In this document: piece by piece, positions 1 to 6,414 of the stretch
How positions within the stretch are numbered: position 1 is the first letter of the stretch
Layout: every line of letters begins with the position of its first letter
Assembly (NCBI GenBank): GCA_964430205.1
Contig: CAYSER010000033.1
Span: forward strand, 1-9,587
DNA from: CAJBLF01 sp964430205
GTDB lineage: Bacteria > Patescibacteriota > Gracilibacteria > Absconditabacterales > Absconditicoccaceae
DNA: 9,587 nt
Direction: 5' to 3'
The notes under the pieces: generated by a model
Databases searched by the model: none
Told to the model about the DNA's origin: nothing
What the model saw: the letters and a program-made list of their open reading frames with translations, nothing else
Made by a program: the position numbers and the translations under genes

Positions 1-43
1 ACAACGGTTCGGAGTCCGCTAAAGCGGACCGGGAGACCGTTGT
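1..43. repeat. Nested inverted repeat (hairpin within hairpin)
   Basis: An outer 8-bp inverted repeat pairs positions 1-8 (acaacggt) with 36-43 (accgttgt). It encloses an inner 7-bp inverted repeat, 14-20 (gtccgct) with 23-29 (agcggac). Neither strand has a T-run after it, so it is not a standard intrinsic terminator. It lies downstream of the last minus-strand gene and may continue past the window edge. It could be a REP-like intergenic element or a structured 3' end; the sequence does not decide. Confidence 0.6.
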
Positions 44-59
44 GTTACCACTACATTCA

Positions 60-90
60 CCCCGCAGTACTGCGGGGCAGGACGCCCCGC
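60..90. repeat. Overlapping GC-rich palindromes with alternative pairings
   Basis: Positions 60-77 form a perfect 18-bp palindrome (ccccgcagt / actgcgggg). Its right arm also pairs with a third arm: 72-78 (gcggggc) with 84-90 (gccccgc), loop 79-83. The middle arm can pair left or right but not both. The element is about 15 nt past the TAA of the last minus-strand gene, so it may act as a transcript 3' end or RNA-stability structure. It has no U-tract. A REP-type interspersed repeat is the main alternative. Confidence 0.6.
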
Positions 91-103
91 TACACTACTA
101 ATT

Positions 104-964
104 TTATTTCATCAGGAATTTTATCGTTCCTTCCCTGATTTTTTTCATTACTTCTGCTTTCCCTTCAGATGGGATATCCGTGTTGTTTGCTATGAATTCC
201 AAGAGGAGTTCCTTGTGTTCCAAGGTGTGGTCGTATTTAGTGATTTTGTCTATCTTTTCAATGTCTTTCGCATATGTCGCGAAATCCTTCAATAGTTCAT
301 AATCATTGCAACTGATCTGATAGACGATTCATTCGTTATTTTTCTGTGTGCTTGTGTTGATGAATATCCCGTCTTCCGCCAATTGCTTTTTCATCGTTTC
401 GAATTGTTCTTCATATCTCAAAAACTGTCCGAACAGCGGAATATGTATCTTAGCCGAGACCAGTTCATCGTTTTTGATATCCATCTTGCCATAGAGGAGT
501 ACGAGCGCAAAGAGGAATGATGCGTGTTCCCCTCCATGTCCTGCTGCCTTGATGTCTCACCTGACTATACATCATTTCTCTGTTTTCCCTATGGATGCTT
601 GGATCCCTATCTGCTGTAATCTCGCATTGGTCGGTCCGATATCTTTCTCTGCGAACTTAGGCAAGAAATAATAGCTCTTTCCTGTCTCTTCATCGAAACT
701 TTCGAACAGACAGAGTCCTTTGATAAATCCCTCCTTGTCGAACGGTGTCAGTATCTCTTTTCTTGGCGCAATATAACAGACAGACATGGTGTCTCATAGA
801 TTCTTGAGGTTGATGATTTTCCGTTCTTTTTTGTGCAACACGATGATCTCTTTGTCATAATCTGAGAAAAGGTATCCGCTGACGTTGTACGTGTATTCTT
901 TCGTCTGAGGGATGTTTTCGTTGAGGATGGTCAGAAGGTGATTTTTGTCGATCTCGATGTTCAT
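104..964 (-). CDS. Hypothetical protein, 286 aa, possibly LAGLIDADG-like fold
   Basis: I do not recognise this protein with confidence. Reading UGA as glycine (residues 57, 131, 136, 212) joins two fragments and the stretch between them into one 286-residue frame ending in TAA. ATG at 962-964 is chosen because an AAGGA Shine-Dalgarno (972-976) sits 7 nt upstream. There is no signal peptide or membrane segment. Residues 76-90 (DKEGFIKGLCLFESF) and the tail at 180-230 (an amphipathic helix, a GI turn, then IVYQISCNDYELLKDF) recall the helix and strand rhythm of LAGLIDADG-type DNA-binding domains, but no clean LAGLIDADG motif is present. A Gly/His-rich stretch at 141-147 (AGHGGEH) is distinctive. 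The gene is 72 nt downstream of ftsW and probably co-transcribed with it. There is one CGG codon (residue 48) and no TGG. Confidence 0.85.
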
Positions 965-971
965 GGCATAT

Positions 972-976
972 TCCTT
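972..976 (-). promoter_or_regulatory. Shine-Dalgarno site for the 286-aa gene
   Basis: On the minus strand AAGGA lies 7 nt before the ATG at 964. It is the strongest ribosome-binding site in the window and fixes the start of the downstream gene. The spacer up to ftsW (977-1036) is pyrimidine-rich on the coding strand, with several imperfect GTCTC/CATCC repeats, and shows no terminator. Confidence 0.7.
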
Positions 977-1036
977 TTTAAAAGATAGTGAGACTGGATG
1001 TAGACGGAGATTGAGACGGGATGAAATGGGATGAGG

Positions 1037-2173
1037 TTATTTGTTTTTGAGGATCTTGTAGAGCAGGATGATCTCTATGAAATTCACCATCAATGCCGTG
1101 CCTCCAGCGCTGATGAATGGCAAGGTGAGTCAGGTATTCGGAAGTATTTTCACATTCACCCCTATATTTACGAATGCTTGCACCAGGATCAATGATAGTA
1201 TTCCAATACCGATGATCTTATTGTGTTCATCTTTTACATAGCGCAGATTCGTCAGGAAATATCGTGCTATGTAGATGTAGAGTGCCAAGAGGATCATGTT
1301 GCCCACAAATCCTATCTCCTCCGAGAATGCTGCGAAGACGAAATCGCTTTGCGCTTCCGGTATGAATCCGAATTTCTGCAATCATTTGCCGTATCCTTTC
1401 CCAAATAATCCTCCGCCTCCTATAGCGATCAATGCTTGTTCGTTCTGCCATCAGATCTGTCTTGCTTGTGGATCTACGTTTGAACTGATGAAATACGTGA
1501 ATCTTTTCTGGATGTATGAGAACTTATCGCTCACCATACCCGCTACGCTTCCTCCCAAGAGTCATGCTCAGATGCCTAGCAACAGGATGATAAGCACATG
1601 CTTGATCTTAGCTCCCGAATATCGGCACATGATCAATCCTACGATACCGAGGATCATTACCGTCCCAAGATCAGGGATTAGCAAGAAGACGAAGAAAAGG
1701 CTTGCATTGAGTATTATGAATTTGGTGTAAAAGTCTTTGGTGTTTATCCTGTCGCGTTTCCTCATCAGCCATGCTCAGAGGAAGAGCACGTATCCCAACT
1801 TGAAGAATTCCGCTGGTTGGATATTCGGTATAAAAGGCAAAGATAACCGTCATCTTGCACCATTGAGCGTGACACCTATTCCTGGCACGAATACCAATAG
1901 TTGCAATATCATCAAGATGATCGCTATGATGGTGATATTCTTGTTCTTCTGAAAAAATTTGATCGGGAGTGCATAGACGATCCCTGCCATGATCAATGCA
2001 TATCCGATATTCTTTACCTGTTTGAGGAAATAGAAATAATTGGAAGGATCTGCTTTCCTGAGCCCTTTGGCTATCAGCGACAAGGTTAGCGTGAATGATT
2101 CGTGGATGCTCACGCTATAGATCGAAAGTAATCCAAATACGGTCAAAAGGATTCCTGCTATGATGATGGGCAT
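1037..2173 (-). CDS. ftsW: FtsW, septal peptidoglycan glycosyltransferase (SEDS family)
   Basis: FtsW polymerises lipid II into glycan strands at the division site, with its partner class B penicillin-binding protein, in the cytoplasmic membrane. The reconstructed protein has 378 residues, multiple hydrophobic segments and the SEDS signatures: NGARG (105-109), IQPAEF (118-123), IPDLGT (166-171), the GWQ...AIGGGGLFGKG block (241-260), FIPEAQSDF (270-278, with the family's key Asp at 277), EEIGFVG (285-291) and GLTLPFISAGG (348-358). GLTLPFIS favours FtsW over RodA. Seven glycines are encoded by TGA (108, 133, 202, 204, 241, 264, 348); 241 and 348 are conserved family glycines. Residue 109, normally Trp, is CGG. 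The start is uncertain: ATG at 2173 lacks a good Shine-Dalgarno, and TTG at 2182 is also in frame. The stop is TAA. No penicillin-binding partner is in the window. Confidence 0.95.
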
Positions 2174-2278
2174 AAAAACCAATGAATAAGGTAAAATGGA
2201 TAATGAATACTGTCGGAATTTGCGTTTTTATGACCTCTAGTAATTACGATAGTCCACTATTGAATATTCTTTCATTTT
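2174..2278. other. Intergenic spacer upstream of ftsW
   Basis: This 105-nt AT-rich gap separates the metallopeptidase stop from the ftsW start. It holds an imperfect palindrome, atagt-cc-actat (2249-2260), that could be an operator or a weak hairpin. A 12-codon ATG-to-TAG frame (2275 down to 2237) is also present, but nothing supports its being a gene. I see no convincing -35/-10 pair and no T-tailed hairpin. Confidence 0.4.
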
Positions 2279-3208
2279 TTAATTGGAAAGTTTCGTCGTG
2301 TCTCGCGGTCTTCGGCTTCCGTTGCTCTTGACTAGTTTCAGCTCTTGGCTACTGGCATTGACGTATTGTCCATCGAATATGCTTGCGATCAGATTGTATT
2401 TTTTCTTCAGTACAGCATCTGATTTCGCCATCTGTCTGAAGAGACTGTTGTGGTTCGTATAGAGGTTGAAGCATTCCGCGAAATCCTCGAAGGGATCGCT
2501 CATGCCATAGCCGCTACAGAAATCCTTTTTCTTGGCTTCTGCTTTCCTGATCTTCTCTTTGCTCCGAGAGAGCTTGTAATAGGAGATCGAAGGATCGTCC
2601 ACGGCAAATACCACCCTGCTGAATTCTGTATAATTCCTGTCTTTCTTGGATGATGATCACTGGATATATCCCAAGTCGGTGATGTGACCGAATTCGTGTG
2701 TCGAGAGCTCTATGAATTCCTTATTGGACTTCACCGATCAGAGATTGCAGATGATAGAGTCCCGTGTCGCGTATCCTCTCCTATTGCCGTTATCTTTTTT
2801 GATCTGGATGCTCGATATGACATCCTGTATCGGCCTTTCCTCTTGGCTATTCTCGCTGATGAATCCTACCACTTTTCCGATGATCTTGGTATAGGTGTAT
2901 CTCTCTTTGTCCGTGAAACTTCCTATGAAATCCATCTTTTTGCAAATCTCGATGCTTTTGCAGAGTCTCTCTAGGTCGTCGGCGAGACCTGCTGCGAAAT
3001 GTCAGGTATTGCCTTGGATCCTCCTTATCTCCTCCAAATAGTTCTGTTCCAGATCCTGGCTTTCAGGAGAGATATCCGTCTTCAGGTAATCCTTGCTGCT
3101 CGGTACCAAGATGTCTCCGAGATGAAAAACATTCAATGCTAGCAGTGCGTAGAATACGATGGTGAGTACCAATAATTTGATAATGATGATTATTCGCTGT
3201 CTTTTCAT
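2279..3208 (-). CDS. Membrane-anchored HExxH zinc metallopeptidase, 309 aa
   Basis: This is a probable zinc-dependent peptidase anchored in the cytoplasmic membrane with its catalytic domain outside. Residues 1-5 are basic and 6-30 form one uncleaved hydrophobic helix. A charged linker (40-70) leads to the catalytic core. HEFGH at 171-175 gives two zinc-ligand histidines and the catalytic glutamate. Downstream, DPFEDFAE (238-245) is the typical position of the third zinc ligand in gluzincin-type peptidases that share the 'P-x-E-D-F-A-E' pattern. UGA-glycines occur at 69, 157 and 184, so the standard code splits the gene in three. The ATG at 3208 overlaps the preceding gene by 19 nt and has no Shine-Dalgarno, which points to translational coupling. 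CGA/CGG occur at 5, 149, 215, 299 and 302, and there is no TGG. The substrate is unknown; a role in envelope or division is inferred only from ftsW next door. Confidence 0.85.
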
Positions 3209-3444
3209 AGATCTTTTGCTGGAATAAATGTTTCTTCCTCGTTTTCAAAGTCGTCGATTATCACCCCTATCAGTGTCCCTGCCGTTTCTTCCGTTATATC
3301 ATTTTGTTGCTGTTTTATGCGTAACTCCCTTTCTGCAGCATTTTTCCCTTCTGCAAGCAATGTCCTCTCATACTGTCTCTCTTCGTCTGCGATCTGTGGG
3401 AACATCCTTTCGAAACTCCTTATTACGGAACTTGTGTCTGTCAT
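3190..3444 (-). CDS. Small charged hypothetical protein, 84 aa
   Basis: I do not recognise this protein. It is soluble and highly charged. Residues 1-50 look helical (RSFERMF, DEERQYERTLLAEGKNAAERE) and are followed by a short hydrophobic stretch (TLIGVIIDDF) and an acidic tail. ATG at 3444 follows an in-frame TAG by five codons, so the start cannot lie much further upstream. Under the standard code it would end at TGA 3207-3205, giving a classic ATGA overlap with the metallopeptidase. With UGA as glycine it runs five residues further (GKDSE) to TAA at 3190 and overlaps that gene by 19 nt. All arginines are AGA or AGG. The tight coupling suggests co-production with the membrane peptidase. Confidence 0.7.
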
Positions 3445-3461
3445 GATATCGAATACGAGCT

Positions 3462-3482
3462 AAAACCCTTTGCACATAGGGT
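3462..3482 (-). terminator. Weak candidate hairpin after the exonuclease gene
   Basis: On the minus strand ACCCT (3482-3478) pairs with AGGGT (3469-3465) across an 8-nt loop, followed by a short T run. The stem has only 5 bp and the tail is poor, so it would be a partial terminator or pause site at best. It lies in the 43-nt gap between the exonuclease stop and the next start. Confidence 0.3.
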
Positions 3483-3487
3483 ATCAT

Positions 3488-5668
3488 CTAATTGGATATG
3501 TCATATCGTCTGATATCATCGACGATATTCTGTTCGCTCGGTCCCCTTGCATTGAAGAGGATGATCTCCTTGAATGAGATCCTGTTGGCATAGCAGTACA
3601 AGATGAAATTATATCCTCAGATGAGGATCTTGTCTTTCGCTTGCTTAGCCTTGAAGATGTTCTTGCCTATCCCGCCGGTGATATTTTCTACGAGCAAGGT
3701 AGCGTGCTTGTTTATATCGTTTTTGCACAAATCTTCAAATATTTTTTTGGACTCCTCTTTCTTCGGAGAGAAGATGAAATAGGAGATGTCTTGTGGCGAT
3801 CTCTCGATTCCTGACGTGATGTAATCGATGAGGACGTTGACTTTGGGCGGGAGTGCCTTGATGCTCTTGCCCCCTCCACCTTCAGTGCTTCCCGTTGTCA
3901 ATGGCGGAATTGTCGTATCTGTGATCTTTGTTAATTGCGTATTGGTGTCGCTGAAAAACACTACCTTATTCTTGAAGATATCCACGAATTCTTTTCGGTC
4001 GGTGAATTTCTGTGCTTCACCGTAGGTGAAATAAAATTCACCATTGCCGTACATCTTCTTGGAAATCGTCACCATGCTATCGAAGACTTTCTGGATATGA
4101 TCGAATTGGTGCTCGAATTTCTTATAGTTCTCCTGGGAGAGCACTTCTTGCAATCATCTCTTCTTGTCCATCAGTTGCGCCCGTAGTAGGTTGCTCTGAT
4201 AGAAATCTCCATGCTCCCGTATAGGATCGTGCTGAAGCATCGTCGCATCCGTCTTGATGAAGAGTTTGGTGCTTTCATTGAAAAGCACGCCGATGTATAT
4301 CTGAAAAGCATTGATGAATTCCTGTAATATCGGCGATTCTTTCGTCGTACCGTCGATCTGGCCCATCACTTTCTGCTGATAGAGGAACGATTCTAGGATA
4401 TTCAAGGTATAATAGAGGTCACATGGGCTGGAAAGGAAAAAATTGTAGCTTTTGTATCGTTGTTCCGTATCGAAGAAACAGATATCATATTCTTTGTAGA
4501 TCTCTCCATTGTCCTGCATATTGGTGAAGAGCCCATGATGCGTGGTCAGGATGATAGGGTATCTGCTTTGGTTCCTCGTATCCTTGATGAAGTGATAAAT
4601 CCTATAGTCCGATTGAGTGTTGAGATGCAGCACTCCGAGCCCCTTCTTGAGATGCGAAAGATACTTGATAACAAACATGCATTCCTCTTCATCGAAGATG
4701 CCTTTGTTGAGGAATCTCTGGAATATCTCCTGATTGATCATCTGATCCTCTTTCATGAATCCGATATTCCTGATGCCGATTTCATTGAGCACCGATTTCG
4801 CTATATCCAATTTCTGGATATTATTGAAAGCGAAAATCACCTGCTTATTGCTTGCGAGCGAAGCGAGCAGCTCTTTGATCGGGATATTGCCGATATAGTA
4901 TCTTTTATGATTTTCCAGTTCATCCGTATCTATGCTTTCCGGTCCTTTGGCTATGCTGGTATGATTGGCCATGATCCTTTCCAATGCCGGGAATTGGACC
5001 TTGATCTGAGGCATATCCTTATATCCTTCTCTCATCACTATCTCGTTCCGGATGCTTTTGGTCTGATCGATGATGCGTGCAAGATTCGGATATGCTTCCA
5101 TCAATCCGTAGACGTATTTCACGAAATAGAGGAAAAGCTTCATAGCATTCTTAGTATCGAAAAATGCATCATGTGCTTTCTCTTCACCGTGGTTTGTGTC
5201 ACTGAATGTCTCACTGAAGAGTTTCTCTGATTTCAGTTCCTCCGTCAATACATCCAAGGCATAGCTCGGTGCATAATGCACGATGGTCTGTGCTAGCTGC
5301 ATCGTATCTATGCCAGTCTTATATTCCAATCCTGGGAAGTATCTCTCCAAGAAATTGAGATCGAATCAGATATTGTGTCCGATGATGATAGCGTCCTTGC
5401 CGAAGAATCATGCAATCTGACCATGCACCTCTTCCCTGGTCGGTGCCGTCTCAAGGTCGCTGATGGAGAGTCCGGTGATGAACCCGACGATATGCTTGAG
5501 TTCATCAGTCTTCTTACCTGGCTTGATGAGTGATTGGTAGTGCCCGATAATCTTTCCCTCGCTATCCAATTCTATGATCCCAATCTGGATCGGTTCATCC
5601 TTGGTCGGATCGAGCCCTGTCGTTTCGAAGTCAAGACCTATGTATCTATATCTTTCGCTGAGTAACAT
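3488..5668 (-). CDS. DnaQ-like 3'-5' exonuclease fused to a degenerate DinG-type helicase, 726 aa
   Basis: Residues 1-180 are a DEDDh exonuclease. GLDFETTGLDP (11-21) gives the ExoI Asp and Glu, GHNIGFDLNF (97-106, its second Gly from TGA) is ExoII, and HDAFFDT (166-172) is ExoIII. All catalytic residues appear intact, so DNA or RNA proofreading or trimming is plausible. The remaining 540 residues resemble a worn DinG/XPD-like helicase: a Walker A loop is not seen; VIFAFNN (277-283); ILTTHHGLF (373-381) where DinG has a T/V-NHxLL motif; FFDTEQ (398-403) in place of a DEAH box; VVFFSDT (569-575) like the SAT motif; YFIFSPKKEE (630-639) like motif IV; ILIGGYNF (682-688 region) like motif V. ATP hydrolysis is therefore doubtful. 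UGA-glycines are at 87, 101, 505 and 684. The start is ATG with AAGG 7 nt upstream; the stop is TAG. There is no TGG in 726 codons but six CGA/CGG. The helicase assignment is inference. Confidence 0.88.
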
Positions 5669-5675
5669 GTGTTTG

Positions 5676-5680
5676 CCTTG
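5676..5680 (-). promoter_or_regulatory. Shine-Dalgarno site for the exonuclease gene
   Basis: On the minus strand CAAGG lies about 7 nt upstream of ATG 5668. It supports the start that places the ExoI motif at residues 11-21, the usual distance from the N terminus in DnaQ-like proteins. Confidence 0.55.
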
Positions 5681-5732
5681 TGATTAAAAAATCCATTGAA
5701 AGATGCAAATATGGAACCATGGAAATGTGCAT

Positions 5733-5764
5733 ATTTCAATGCTTCAATACTTCAATACTTCAAT
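5733..5764. repeat. Four tandem 8-bp repeats
   Basis: Four consecutive units read atttcaat, gcttcaat, acttcaat, acttcaat on the plus strand (ATTGAAGT-like on the coding strand). They lie in the 112-nt gap between rnhA and the exonuclease gene. Just beside them is an inverted pair, 5707-5713 (aaatatg) with 5730-5736 (catattt). They may be a simple slippage repeat or a protein-binding array; nothing in the sequence decides. Confidence 0.6.
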
Positions 5765-5780
5765 TTTCCAATAAGTTTCG

Positions 5781-6224
5781 TTATTTCCTATCGAAGTCCG
5801 CCGGTATCTCTCCTCGGATCTCTGTTTCCCGTTTGAGGATCGGTATGGTGAATTCATGGGTCTTGATCCAGGTGAGTGCGTCCTGCACTTGGGTCAGGAG
5901 TTCCTTGGTCTCCTTGGTATAGGGGAGTGTCGTCTTGATTTTCTTGTTTTTCATCCGTGCAATCGCTGTTTCCGAATCCGAAAAAATGCATTCGTATTTT
6001 GTTTTCCTTTTATGTTTCTCCATCTCTTCGATGTATCTGATCGCATCATAGATTGCCAGGAATTCTCCCAGATTGTTGGTGCCGGTCGGATAGATCGGTG
6101 AATGGAAGATCTCTTTCCGTGTATGCAACTCCACCGCCCTGTATTCCATCGGTCATGGGTTGCCGGTGCATGATGCATCGACGCATAAGGCATTGGAAAT
6201 CGGGATGTTGACTTTCATACTCAT
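5781..6224 (-). CDS. rnhA: Ribonuclease HI, short Bacteroidetes-like form, 147 aa
   Basis: RNase HI cuts the RNA strand of RNA-DNA hybrids (primers, R-loops) in the cytoplasm. The motifs are in order: VDASCTGNPGP (15-25) with catalytic D16, GTNNLGEFLAI (48-58) with E54, FSDSETAIA (81-89) with D83, and the C-terminal GEIPADF (138-144) with D143. The glycine of GNPGP (G24) is encoded by TGA, so under the standard code the first catalytic motif would be cut off. Relatives of this type read AIAWV, LKWxT and WGEIPADFGRK; here the Trp positions 90, 132 and 137 are CGG, CGG and CGA. ATG 6224 is taken as the start because TAG lies two codons upstream; ATG 6218 is an alternative. No strong Shine-Dalgarno is visible. 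The stop is TAA. Confidence 0.95.
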
Positions 6225-6371
6225 GGGCTATGATATAAATTGCTTAAAGCCGTGTTGTAGCTGGTAATGTGCTTTATGTCTCGGGCGAATGAAGGTGAAC
6301 TGGCTTCATGCTTTCCGCTACTGTATGGTTTTCCCCAAAAAAGGCAACCGCAATGACGGTGTCTCGCTTCG
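6225..6371. other. Intergenic region between rnhA and the large gene
   Basis: With the terminator that follows, this is about 190 nt without a coding gene. It holds a weak hairpin, atgaag...cttcat, near 6289-6310. A short accg/cggt hairpin near 6347-6360 is followed on the minus strand by a run of T at 6337-6342 and might be a second weak terminator. A TATATC-like box lies close to the rnhA start but has no convincing -35 partner. I find no tRNA-like fold and no other RNA gene. Confidence 0.35.
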
Positions 6372-6395
6372 AAAAAAACCCTGCATCAGCAGGGT
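6372..6395 (-). terminator. Rho-independent terminator of the large gene
   Basis: On the minus strand a 7-bp stem, ACCCTGC (6395-6389) with GCAGGGT (6384-6378), closes a 4-nt loop (TGAT) and is followed directly by a run of seven T (6378-6372, the first shared with the last stem pair). It lies about 20 nt past the TAA of the large gene and should end that transcript, separating it from rnhA. Confidence 0.85.
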
Positions 6396-6414
6396 CTCCT
6401 ATTTTGTTGCTATT

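Noticed and set aside
1037..2173. Frameshifted or decayed ftsW pseudogene (as it would look under the standard code)
   Set aside because: All breaks are in-frame TGA codons, and the joined protein carries every SEDS signature at full length. The gene is intact under table 25.
2237..2275. A 12-codon ATG-to-TAG frame between the metallopeptidase and ftsW
   Set aside because: Too short, with no ribosome-binding site and no known leader-peptide features; chance occurrence in an AT-rich spacer is likely.
3850..3900. GGGGKS in the exonuclease-helicase protein as a Walker A motif
   Set aside because: The required glycine five residues before the GKS glycine is a threonine (GSTEGGGGKS). The position, after the SAT-like motif and before motif IV, is also wrong for a P-loop; it looks like a flexible linker.
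4460..5230. A 256-codon open frame on the plus strand
   Set aside because: It is entirely antisense to the exonuclease gene, whose catalytic motifs are clear. The frame is open because of codon bias on the opposite strand and shows no recognisable domain.
6225..6371. tRNA or small RNA gene in the spacer upstream of rnhA
   Set aside because: No cloverleaf arms, no GGTTCGAATC-like T-arm and no CCA end could be found on either strand.
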